A stretch of DNA of 64,000 bases, taken from Phoenix dactylifera (taxonomy: Eukaryota; Streptophyta; Magnoliopsida; Arecales; Arecaceae). This document shows positions 34,328-45,600 of the stretch, one piece after another; the stretch's first letter is position 1; the number at the start of each line of letters is the position of its first letter. A program made the translations under genes and the position numbers. The notes beneath the pieces were generated by a model, which made no database searches, was not told the DNA's origin, and saw only the letters and a list, made by a program, of their open reading frames with translations. The stretch spans positions 1,101,501 through 1,165,500 of the forward strand of contig NW_024067684.1 of assembly GCF_009389715.1 (NCBI RefSeq), written 5' to 3'.

Positions 34328-35785
34328 ATGGCACCTAAGAAAGCTAGGCGTAGTGGTGGGAGGCGTCCTAGGGTGGCAAACGATGAGGAACGGAGGGAAG
34401 AGTCCTCCGCGCCGTCTCCTCCGGTTGCTCCGCCAACCGTGACTCCCTCCTGTGCGAATCGCACAGTGACAACAGGTAGGCACATAGATTTTCATTTCTT
34501 AGCGAGTGAGGGGTTCTCTATTGGAGAGAGACTCCGTGCCCAAGGTTGGGAACACCTATGTTCCCTAAACATGTCTACCTATCCCGGCCTAATAAGAGAA
34601 ATCTTTAGTAATTTGGCCTTAGGGAGCTCGGGGTACACCGGATATGTCCGAGGCACATTGGTAGAAATCAATGAGGACATTTTATCTAGTTTGTTACAAA
34701 TACCCAAGTACGATGAGGCTCCGACCTCACATCCCCAAAGGGAGATTGCTTTAAACCTAATTTTAGGTAGAGAGGACTGCGGTCCTCTTGACATAGTTAA
34801 GTCCCAAGACCTCAATGCTGAAATGAGATTGCTCTTGAGCATAATTAATAGGGTCTTGTTCCCAAAAATCGGTCGCTTCGACTTCGTTTCGGAGCGAGAT
34901 TTAGCCATAATGCACCACATCTTGCTAGGGATTCCCCTAAACCTCCCTAGGCTCATGTTGAACTACATCTCAATATGTCATAGGTATTCCAGATTTAGCA
35001 TACCGTATGGGATGGTCTTCACCCTACTTTTCAAGCACTTTAAGGTTCCTATCCCTGAGAATGAGCCAGAGAAACCCTTGAGAAACACTGATTTCTACAA
35101 TGAGAGCACACTACATAGGATGGAGTTTCACAAGAAAGACGGGGCTTGGGTTAAGGTTTGTAAAAGAAAATCCCAAACTGTAGAGCCTCAGATTCATCAT
35201 CAGGAGCCTGTCCACCTCTCTCCTCCACGTAGCCCTATACCCTTCACTGATCATATGGAGAGCTTTCCTGATGTACCTTCCAGCTCGGCTGGACCATCCA
35301 CTTCCATGCCTCCTCCTCCAGCTTGTGGATCGACGCTCTTGTTAGATGAGCAGATGCACACTCTAGCATCTATGATGTGCCAGCAGATGAGGGAAGAAAT
35401 GAGATCAGTGATTTCTGCTGAGTTAGCTCCCATCCGCACCTCACATGAAGCACTCTTGGAAGAATTGAAAGAAATCAAAACTCAAATGGAAGCTATAGGG
35501 TCAGAATTGGTTTGTGTAGCATCAAACCAAACAAGAAGATCATGTGAGATACAGGCTGAATTGAAGATCATATCGGATGGTCTTCAAGAGATGACGAGCC
35601 CTGAAGGCAATGTGGACAGTGTGGCTGCCCAACTTAGAGGGAGGATTGACAGGGCAACCCATGAATTTGAAGCATTAGTGACAGCCCTCAATCAATCTCA
35701 GGGAGATAACTTTAGAAGTCTAATGGATGCAATACATAGGTTTGTGGAGGCTGCTGCTGGGGCTATTGAGCGTGGTCGCCGGTGA
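34328..35785 (+). CDS. Third ORF of the Sirevirus-like element (plant transposon protein domain), function unknown
   Basis: An open frame of 485 codons after pol, where Sireviruses often have an extra (so-called env-like) ORF. The basic N-terminus is MAPKKARRSGGRRPR. Residues ~50-240 resemble the 'putative plant transposon protein' domain found in many plant LTR elements (YPGLIREIFSNL, VRGTLVEINEDILSSLLQIP). The middle is proline-rich. The C-terminal ~140 residues look like a coiled coil (LLEELKEIKTQMEAIGSEL). I see no signal peptide and no clear membrane span, so an envelope role is not supported. It has its own leader with palindromes. The domain assignment is from memory of the family pattern. 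Confidence 0.75.
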   Translation: MAPKKARRSGGRRPRVANDEERREESSAPSPPVAPPTVTPSCANRTVTTGRHIDFHFLASEGFSIGERLRAQGWEHLCSLNMSTYPGLIREIFSNLALGSSGYTGYVRGTLVEINEDILSSLLQIPKYDEAPTSHPQREIALNLILGREDCGPLDIVKSQDLNAEMRLLLSIINRVLFPKIGRFDFVSERDLAIMHHILLGIPLNLPRLMLNYISICHRYSRFSIPYGMVFTLLFKHFKVPIPENEPEKPLRNTDFYNESTLHRMEFHKKDGAWVKVCKRKSQTVEPQIHHQEPVHLSPPRSPIPFTDHMESFPDVPSSSAGPSTSMPPPPACGSTLLLDEQMHTLASMMCQQMREEMRSVISAELAPIRTSHEALLEELKEIKTQMEAIGSELVCVASNQTRRSCEIQAELKIISDGLQEMTSPEGNVDSVAAQLRGRIDRATHEFEALVTALNQSQGDNFRSLMDAIHRFVEAAAGAIERGRR

Positions 35786-36130
35786 GGCACATTTTGTGGA
35801 CATCTAGGGTTCATCTTTTTGTAAAACCCTAGGCTTATATGAAACTCTTTCTTTTGTATTAGCAACCAATCCTTGTAATGGCTTTTTATCCTTGTAATGG
35901 CTTCAAATGATTGTAATGCTATATGAATGTCATAACCCTTCTTTTTGAATCTTGGAGTATGTTTCTAATACTGTGATGTGCCATGAAAATGCCATAACAT
36001 ACCTTGAATGTTCAAACTTGACAATGTGCAACCATTTCACTATTTTCCCAACTTGACAATGCATATGAAACAAGGGGAGCACAACTTGTAATAACTACAT
36101 TTAAAAGGTCTGAAATGAATTCCAAAACAA

Positions 36131-36672
36131 AGGGGGAGTAAACTTCACCTTCCCAAGTCATTAAATATTTCATTGTAATATGAATGCTGAATTCTAATAG
36201 GCATCGCGTTTTAGGCACCTAAGGAAAATTTGTCCCCTTCATTGTTGATGACAAAAAGGGGGAGTAGAACCAATATGGAATGCTAAATGCAAAAATGCAA
36301 AATTTACACTCATACTTGAAAGTTTAATTAGAATCAACAAAATGAAAAGATAAAATTGAAGGATATTGGCTTTAATTGCCCTTCTGGAAAAGAAAGGGGG
36401 AGTCAAAAGTATCATCAATATTTCATTAATTTACACTTTAACTTGATTCAAATCTAAAAGTGATAGATGATATGCCAAAATTGCTCAAAGAGCTACTAAA
36501 ATCAATACTTATGCATAAGGATAGAACTGACAGTTAACTATATTGAATTATGCATACTGTATCTAGCTTTAACCAAAGCACAATACTTGTACATCTGATC
36601 AAATACTGTGTATATGTTTAATTTTAAATTTTGCATATACTCAGTGTTTTGTCATCATCAAAAAGGGGGAGA
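36131..36672 (+). other. Multiple polypurine tracts, including the 3' LTR-adjacent PPT
   Basis: AAAGGGGGAG-type tracts occur at about 36131, 36252, 36397 and immediately before the 3' LTR at 36662-36672 (AAAAGGGGGAGAT). Repeated PPTs upstream of the 3' LTR are a known Sirevirus hallmark. Confidence 0.8.
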
Positions 36673-36673
36673 T

Positions 36674-38117
36674 TGTTGACCCCCTAATGGATTTTGATGA
36701 ATACAAAATACTAGAGTATAATTCCCTTTATATTAACAATTTACTTGAGCATTTCAGGTGTTTAACTAAGAATATTGTTAAGAATTGTCAAGGCATGTTC
36801 CCATATTTTTCGGAGGATTTATTGAAGATTTTTGAGATGAAGAAAACAGATCAGGGGCAGCCGAGACGTCTCCGGTTTGTTCCAGAGACGTCTCTGGCAC
36901 GTAGAGAAGAAACTGGCACGTCTGGAGACGTCCCCGGCACCTGCCGAGGCGTCTCGCAGGGTCGGAGTCGACTCCCGGCTTTCCAGAGTCGACTCTCTCA
37001 GAGACGGCAGAAAGGCCGATTTCAAGGGATGTGCGCGAGTCGTCTCCGAAGGACGCGGAGTCGACTCTCTCAGGAATTCCAGAGGACTTGGTTTTTCGTT
37101 GAGAAAACGTCGGAGTCGTCCCCGACGTCGCGGAGTCGTCCCCACGCATAAAGCACAAAAATCCCGAGACGTCCCCCGAGGCACGCGAGCCGACTCTCTC
37201 AGAAAAACAGAAAAACAAGAAATCGAGCTGTTCTTTTTCGGAGTCGTCCCCAGAAAGCGCCGAGTCGACTCCAACATCGTCAAAAGATTTTTTATACAGC
37301 CGAGACGTCTCTCGTTCAAGCGGAGACGTCTCCGGAACGCCTGGGACGCGACTGACACACTTTTGCAGGTTTGTTTGAAATTCAAACGGTTATATTTTTG
37401 TGTCTAACGGATCTATTGCTTGTAGGAGTATAAAAAGGAGCTTTTAAGTGCCTTTAAATAACTTCTCACCAACCAAACATAAGATCATTCAAGAGAGAAG
37501 AAAGAGAAAGGTTTTCAAGGGAGTTGGTGCTTTCAAGAGGAGAAATCAAGAGCATTCAAGTCTTCTTCATCTGATTTCGTGCTCATCTACTCACTCCCAC
37601 TCGGCAATCAAAGCTCGCATTCAAGCCAACGTGATCCACATCGGAAGAACCACCATCACCCACGCTTTCAACGGCAAAGAGGGTTCTTCCGATTTTGTTG
37701 TTCTTCATTGTTTTATTTGCTTTCATAAGAGCTTTTAAATTCTTGTAAAACACTTGAATATTGTGCTTGTTCTAGTCAGGGGACTTGGAACAAGGGATAG
37801 GCGTCCCAAGCCTAGGTTAAATTGGGGGATTGTAGGGTTCGTTGTTAGCCCGGGGTAAAACAACGAGTTGGGTAGTTCACTCGAAAAACTACCAGACTGT
37901 AATCGCTGATTATAGTGGAAAATTCCCAAAGGTGTTTGGGGAGTGGATGTAGGAGCAGTGGAAGCTCCGAACCACTATAAACCCTTGCGTTTGCGATTGA
38001 CTGTGGTTACAACTTTAATTTTACTTTTGCACATACTCTTGTGTGTTTAGTTTAATTAGACAAAAATTTTAAAACACCCAATTCACCCCCCTCTTGGGTG
38101 ACCATCTCTGGGCAACA
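36674..38117 (+). repeat. 3' LTR of the Sirevirus-like element
   Basis: 1444 bp, the same length as the 5' LTR and about 98.7% identical by eye. All differences I noted are transitions. The palindrome cluster lies at about 36863-37345 and a TATA box at about 37429. Confidence 0.95.
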
Positions 38118-38122
38118 GTATC
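38118..38122. repeat. Target-site duplication GTATC (right copy)
   Basis: It matches 27195-27199 exactly. Confidence 0.93.
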
Positions 38123-38504
38123 CAATATCTTCTCGGCAATATTGGAAGTATTAGTAACAATAGTATGCGCCACTAAAATGACAATAAGGTGTAAGATCTT
38201 TTAATTAAAACATGCTTCAATATTCATCAAATGTCCATTCTTGGAATCACTAGCAGTGAATTTTGTTGAAAAATGACAATGTAAGTAGTAATTTGGATCT
38301 TTAAGTCAAAAGCATAAGCATGAAATATTTTGCCTAATTAAGGATAAAAAATGTATTCTTACTTCTTAAAACTTCAAAGTGCAATGGAAATTGCAAATTT
38401 CTGAGCCACTAGGTGACAGTACCTGACAGAGAATGATCCAATCTTAAGTTAGAAGCCAACAATAATATTACCAAACTCCATTAAAATTCTAAATACAAAT
38501 CTAT
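38123..38504. other. AT-rich spacer, no gene seen
   Basis: This continues the pre-insertion sequence to the left of the retrotransposon; nothing recognisable. Confidence 0.5.
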
Positions 38505-39190
38505 CTGTCTCTCTGTAACAGAGAGAGGAAAAACTTGGTCCACCCGGACCAGAGAGAAGAAAAATTTGGTCCACCCGAACCACAGAGGGAAATCTCTCTC
38601 TTTGTAACAGAGATTTCTCTCTCTGTTCTCTCTCGGAGAGAGATTTCCCTCTTCTGTAACAGAGAGGGAGAGAGATTTCCCTCTCTGTTCTCTCTCTCTC
38701 TCTCTCCCTCTGTAACAGAGAGGGAGAGAGATTTCCCTCTTGGCTCTCTCTCTCTCTCCCTCTGTAACAGAGAGGGAGAAGATCTCGCCGTCCACCCGAA
38801 TTCCCTCCCTGCAACAGAGAGAGGATCTCGCGGTCCACCGTGGACCGCGAGATCATTAAGCATATAGAGAGAGGATCTCTCTCTATAACATAGAGAGAGA
38901 GAGCCGAGACCGCGAGATCAGTAAGGGAAGGCACCGTGGACCGCGGTGGTGTGGTCCACGGTCTCGCGGCTAGAGCATGGACCGAGGATCTCTCTCAGTA
39001 ACAGAGAGAGATCCTCTCTCTGTAACAAAGGATCGCGGTCACCCGTGGACCGCGAGAGGGGAGGCATCGTGGACCGCGGTGCTGCGGTCCACGGTGTCGC
39101 GGCTACAGCCTGGACCGCGATGCCGCGGTCCAGGGGCTCTTCTTCATTCATCGCGGTCTAGGGGTTCTTCTTCGTGGTCCACGCTCGAGG
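38505..39190. repeat. Palindrome-rich block of unknown nature
   Basis: About 690 bp is packed with short inverted repeats of two kinds: CTCTCTGTAACAGAGAG hairpins (about ten versions) and GGTCCACCGTGGACC / GCGGTCCACGG hairpins. The longest is a 31-nt palindrome at 38824-38854 with 15-bp arms (GATCTCGCGGTCCAC). Open frames here are low-complexity. The block does not resemble the retrotransposon LTR or any known element I recognise. Confidence 0.75.
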
Positions 39191-39264
39191 AGGACCTCAG
39201 CGTGGGCTGGAAGGTTGATGATAAAAAAAAAAAATAGATTGATTTTGGAAGGTACGGAAAAGAA

Positions 39265-39560
39265 TTAAAATTTTTTTTCTTCTAAAATGTGGTTCACGAG
39301 ATGGTATATAAAGGAACAAACTATGTAATTATTATATTTTAATATGAGCATTTTTGTCAAAAATACAGCTTTCCGAAAAAGCTGAAACAGCTTCCTTCCA
39401 AAAGCTCCAAATTGGAGCTTCCTTCCAAAAACTATTTTCAGCTTCCCGCAAAAGCTGAAACAGCTTTTTGAAAAATTTACCAAACATAATTTTTTATCTA
39501 AAAATATTTTTGGAGGCTAGAAAGTATTTTTTCCCAAAAGCTCCCCAAACAGGGCCTAAG
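39265..39560. repeat. Unclassified dispersed repeat ending in CAAACAGGGCCTAAG
   Basis: The segment has repeated CAGCTT(T/CC)... / AAAGCTGAAACAGCTT blocks and ends in the CCAAACAGGGCC motif common to ends of plant non-autonomous elements. The left end and target duplication are not resolved. It lies just upstream of the thioredoxin-fold gene. Confidence 0.4.
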
Positions 39561-39655
39561 TCGACTTACCTCTGAGTCCTTGCCGTTATCTTGCTTTCGC
39601 CACTTCAAACCGCTCGCTCTCTCAATCCCCTCTCTACCACCCGCCGGGAAAGGCC

Positions 39656-42600
39656 ATGGCCGGAGTTCTCACCTCCCGTCCGCCTCTCGTTCCCCGGCCA
39701 CTAAACTCGAGGTACAAATCCACTCGGTGGGTCAAGGTCTCCGCCGAGCTCCGAGAAACACCCTCCTCGCCTGCCTCTCTTTCCGTGAGCTCCGCCCAAG
39801 AAGAGGGGCAGAGCTCGGGGTCTTCGTCTCTGCCCCCGACGTTCTCATCGCCGCCAGGCTTCAAGCCTCCGCAGCCGAAGCGGTTCTCGGTCCGCCCGGA
39901 CAAGTTTCTCGACATCCTTTCTGCTTCTCTCGCCCTGCCTTTTCGCCTTGGCACTGGAGCTTTTGTTCTAGGGTTTGGGATCTCTCTTTCTTGTTCTCTA
40001 TCTTGTAATTGGATTAGATTATAGTTGAACTTAATAATTTACGGGGTTCCGCTGGTATCAAACCTGGGAAAGTCTTGTTATGTTTTGGCTTAAATTATAT
40101 TTTCAAAGCACGAGGATTTAATTGAGTAAGACTGAGCGTGAAAGTCATCCGAATTATTTTTTCGGTAAACAACCATACAAATTATTTGGTCACTAGTAAT
40201 ATGATTGGTTTTGAGCCTTAGCCATAGGTTTAGTGATCTGAACTTTGGAGCAAATTTGGAGCACCATGATTGGTATTAGATAATAATAATTTATTTAGAG
40301 GGACTGGTGATTAATTACGGGTCGTTATTTTGGTGATGTTCTTGTGTATTGGGTGGTTAGTAAAGGTAGTTATTGTTGTAATTATATATGTTTTTGTGAG
40401 CAGCTACGAAGGAGAGGATATTCCAGACCAAAATATCCTCCTAACTATGGAGAACTAGGAGGATTGACCCCCCCTAAAGGGGGACCTTAGGAGGGTTGGT
40501 TTCCCATGAGGTGAACCTTTTCTTTATATTTTTAAAGATATTCTTTTGTTTGGCTTAGGGACATAACAATTGGTGTGATAGTCAATAATGTTATGTCATG
40601 GATATACTATTGGAGATCCATGATGATTTGGGTAAAATATCAAAGTACTATTTGAGAAAGCAATTGAAGAAAATTGTCTGATTAGAGAATGATTGAAGAA
40701 TGTTGGGGGGGGGGGGGGGTGATAACAATTTGATCAAGGCTTAAGAAATGTAGTGAAGATGATTAAGGAGGCCAATTAATTTCAAAGAATGCTCGTATTT
40801 ATGGCTTTTTTTAATCAATGTCATCAATATTTGTGGAAGCAAGATAATGGCATCAGGGTTTGAGATGATAGCTCATTTTACAGGAAGCATCATCCTTATG
40901 TGGTGATGAAGAGTTGTCCTATTGAAATTCCTCGAAGATGAGGAAGTTGGTTGGCTCCTCCACCAAAGCACGAAAGATCAACTTGAGGTCAAGTTGATTT
41001 GAGCAGGGTGGAAGATTGTATAAGCTTATTTATAAGATGTTAGATTAAAATATTATTAGATTTAGGATTAGTGGTTAGTTATGGACAGTTATTTTAGTGA
41101 TGTTCTTGTGTCTCGGTGGTACATGTGGTTATTGAAAGGTAGTTATTGCTGTGATTATGAATGTCGTTATGAATGGCTTTGATGGAGAGGAAATTATATA
41201 CCAAATTGTGTTCTACTTTGATGAACTAGGAAGATTGGTCCACATTGAAGAGGATCTTGGGAGGGTTGGTTCCTCTCAATGATTTGAATTAGGCATACAA
41301 CGATCTATGGAAGGTCCAGGGAACGATTGGAAATGAAAATTAAAATGAAAGAAAACTAGAAGATATGCAATTATTTGCATATTTGTAAATAAAAGAATCA
41401 GACAGGCAAGGGACAATAAACAAAAGTAAAAATACCCCCAGCAAAAACATCAGATAGCATAATTAATTCATCATCCATGAATGTTTCTTGAATAAAATGT
41501 GAAGTACTTTTCACTAAATTGTGAAATTTGTATATCATTGCATGTTTCTTGTTTATTGCACTTTGAGAAAAAAAATTAAAGAATGATCATGTTAAGTAAA
41601 AGATCAAGAATAATCCAAGATTTTTTCAATAGTATAAATAATCGTGTTACCATATTTCAAAAAATAGATCCTTTGTTGCTTTACAAATATAATGAAAGTC
41701 TGGACTTCCATATGTGTTGCTTACAATTGTTCTATCTCAATGAGATCAAGTCTACGTCTTATGCTAGGCAAAACATGGTGTATGATTCATATGATTGGCA
41801 AGAGAAGATGTCCCCAATCTGTGAATTTATTTTCATGATGTGAAGATTTTATCGACAATATAGTTAGGGATACTGGTGGGTTGGTTTGGATTAGGGATTG
41901 ACACACCTTAAATCTGATCTATAGTTAAATCATGTAATAAAATTGAATACAGGCCTACTCGCTTCCATTTGGGTTGGATGGGGATTGGTTATACGTCATT
42001 TTGTTTGATCCATTGAGTTTTCTTGGTCAAATCAGGTCAAAATTAATCCAAAAATGAACCATATGAAACATACATAGATAGGCTACTTTATTATATTATA
42101 AGCATGTTTACAAGAAAATTATACTCAAGCAATGTATAAATATTACCAATAACTGGGGCTAGTATTGAGCTAGGCCAGGTTGGGTTTTTTGTGGCCTGGG
42201 CAGAGTCTAGAAAATTCTTTTTACACATGGGTCGAGTAGGCTCATAAAACTTTTTCAGGCTTTGGCCTAACCTGACTGAAGCTTGAATTGGAGCCTAGCT
42301 TGAAGCAAAATTGAGCTAACTCTGATCTAAGCCTGATAGATTGAGAGCTGGTAGGAAATGATAGAGAGGTGGGAGATTGAGAGAGAAGATATATATAGAG
42401 AGAGGAGAGAGAGATTGAGAGAGAAGATAGAGTAGAGAGATCGAGATAGAGAAAAGGCGGCACTAGGAGGAAGAGAGGAGAGGGGAGAGCGGATACAGAC
42501 GAGAGTGATAGAGAGAGAAAAGAGAGATTGGGAAGGAGAGAGAGAAGAGAGAGGAGCTCGAGAGAGAGAAAAGATAAATCATAAGAGAGGTCAAGATTGA

Positions 42601-45600
42601 GATCAGGATCAAGATCGAGAGAGAGGGGCATTAGGATGGGAGAGCAGAGAGAAGAGAGAGGGGAGAGATTGAGAGAGAGAAGAGAGATTGGAGGGAGAGA
42701 GAAGGGGGCTGCTAGGGAGTGGGGACAAAGAGAGAATAGGGGATTAGGTGGGGGTGTCACTCAAGTCAGACCTTGTGTTAGGCCCAGGTTTCAGTCTTGG
42801 TTTGGGCCTGGTCAAGTCTAGACCCAAACCTAGCTTGAAATTTTTTTGGCTCAAATTTTTGGCCCATGCTTGACTTAGTTCTCCTTGGGCCAAACACAAA
42901 GCTCAGCTTAAAGTGGCCCTACAGTGACAAGCCTCAGGCCAACCTCTACCCATATCTAGTCATATCAACAACACATCATAGATAATATTTGATTAACGAC
43001 TGCATATAAGCTACAATCATCAATACAAGTTAATGACTATCTATATACCTGGACCAAGGTCTGCTGAATCAATACTGGGGTTTGTAATGACCGGCAAATC
43101 GGTTTGGTATAGTACAAAACTATACCATGCCAATCTGACGCATACTAAACCAGATAAAGGAAGCGTGATGTAGGACATCCTTGATGAGGAAAAACTTAGA
43201 GATGCTTCATGGGTTGTTTTGGGCTAAAAAGGTAGGAAAATTGTGTAAAAAACTATGGTTTGTGTTGGTGTATGGATGGGGAGTAGGGATCGCAACTGGT
43301 TGGATATGGGTATGGTAGGCCATTTCTCGTACCTGCCCCATACTTGCCTTGGGGTGGGGTAGGAGGGGTAGAGTTTTAGGGCGGGATGGGGTGGTGTTGG
43401 ATGGATTGAGTCGGATAAAGCCACAAAAATCATTTTTTTTTTGCATGAACATTAATTTTTTTTGCCTTGAGAAGGGTATTCGTGAAGAGTTATGTATATT
43501 TGGGTTGTGTTTGTGGCGGATTTTACCGTTACTCGTACTCACCTTGGATTCACTGCGGGTTGGGTAAAATCTGACCCCCGCTAGTTTTTGGTCGAGTTAG
43601 GTACCCAGCTGGGTGGAGTAAATTGCAACCCGTAATAGGGAGCGATTTGGGCGTAAAAATAGAGGCAAAAAAGATGAAGTTTCGAGGGTTTATTATGAGC
43701 TGGAAGTAGAAAATTAAACAACTATCATTATTCCCTTTCCAAGCACATGGTTGTCTATATATATATATATTTCACTCATAGATGAATCCTATTCACTCTC
43801 AACCAGCGTTAAAACTCCTACTGAAAAAACAAAGTAGACTAGCTCTTAAATGACAAATAAGGATAAACCTTGACACTACTATGATAGATAAAATGTTAGA
43901 GAATTATGACTAAACTTGATACTACTATCCTAGCTCAATAGCTAGAGAATGAAATAGAATTTGTAATTAGGACTTGATTGGATTGCTGAATTTGTAACCT
44001 AATTAGGACTTGCAATTCTGTGTTTTCAATAGCTAGAGAATGAAATACAATTGTCTGATAAAGAGAATTAGAAGTATGAATTTTATTGTATAGGTAGGAA
44101 TTTGAGATGGAGTTCTAAATTCATCGATCTTCCTAACTGGTTCTTTGCTCCTTCGATCTTGACTTTGTATGGAATGAACATCATCTGATAATGGTCAATC
44201 ATTTCGAGAAACTTAAGTTGTGATTAGTTGAAATAGAATGGCTTGAAGTTTCTTAAGACAATTTTGGAAAATTTTTGCTTGCTTTTTTAACCAGTATGCT
44301 TCTTTTTTGAATCCTTCATACACCCTTTCATCTATCCTAGCCAAGCAATCTTCATTTGGATGAATTGACTCTTATGATGTTAAAGAAGTTCATCATCATT
44401 GTTGTCACTTCAAACCATGATTTTAGAAGTGAGATTGCTTCTTGAAAAGAGAATAGGATAAATATGAGAGATCAAACTAGTTATATGATACCAACTGATG
44501 CCATAACTATACATGTCTAAGCATTAAGGAAAGAGAAGATTGGATAGAGGAAAAGAAAGTAAGAAAGTGGATATATCAAGTCAAACCACCACTATATTCA
44601 GAGAGATAAACTGAAAAACACCATTTTTTCACTCATCAATTCATGATTACTACATGGCTTTATATAGACATATGACTCTACATATACCTTAATTAATACA
44701 TGACTATTTTCTAAACGATGCATCCAATAGTTACCTTTATAAACTTGAAGAGACGCATGCATGAAGTATGTTTGATAAAGCCTAGAAACTTTTGTGGTCA
44801 TATTTCATTATTTATGAATACATATTTAAATCTTAATTACAATCTATTAAGTACCTGATAATTATTATTTGACTAGACTTTGACTTCTTTACTAACACTA
44901 AAATACTCTCTAGAATGGACTGATATGATATGACTAGTTCATCACTACCACGTCAGACTTAATATTAATAGTAAATGGTATTTATTAGATTAAAGAAGCA
45001 CTATGAAAATATAGTGTCTCAGTTTCAGGTCGTTTTTGGTTTAGTTCAGGATGCATAGCAATCGAAATACACTCCATTTATGAAACATGCCATATTTTTC
45101 AGTCCAAGACTAATCCACGACTTCAATCCTTGTTGGACTAGATTTTTTATGGGTCAATTCTAGATCAAAAGTAGGTGAATCCAATCATCTTGTAGCCCTA
45201 GATACAATAGGCTAGAAAGAGCATAGTTAGGAATGAATAATACAAAGAATTTTATGAGGAGCACCAATTGTAGATACAATGAAGGAATGCCATTTATAAA
45301 GGTCGGGCCATTTTCAACACATGTTAAAACTAATGAGAAGGTTGTCTTGGGCAGTGTTGCATGGACACCAATACGAGAATCACATTTGGATGCATATCTG
45401 ACTCAGCAAGAGAAAAAAAAGAGATAATAGGACAAAATATAATTTTAACGAAATTATATAGTTATGCCATTCGATATTCTTTGGTTTAAATATTAAAAAG
45501 AAAATATTAAAAATATACTTTTGTTAGGATCTTTCAATATACATGTTCTCATTTGAATATCCTAATTAACCTAAGGATTTAAGAAAAATAATATTTTTGT

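Larger units (their letters stand above)
27200..38117 (+). mobile_element. Sirevirus-like Ty1/copia LTR retrotransposon, structurally complete, coding region broken
   Basis: This is a fossil with all structural parts: two 1444-bp LTRs that start TGTTGACC and end GGCAACA, 5-bp target duplication, iMet primer site, gag with CCHC knuckles, copia-order pol, a third ORF after pol, repeated polypurine tracts and a final PPT. Size (10.9 kb), long LTRs, multiple PPT-like motifs and the extra ORF point to the Sirevirus (SIRE/Maximus) lineage. By eye the LTRs differ at about 19 of 1444 sites. With a grass-derived rate of 1.3e-8 per site per year this is about half a million years; slower palm rates would make it older. 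The gag-pol region looks broken by about three interruptions. The third ORF looks open. Confidence 0.95.

Noticed and set aside
38449-39237. Open frames in the palindrome block
   Set aside because: Low-complexity Ser/Leu/Arg-rich frames open on both strands; explained by the repeats.
42242-42760. 172-codon antisense frame rich in Ser and Leu
   Set aside because: It is the translation of a GA/CT-rich tract in an intron.
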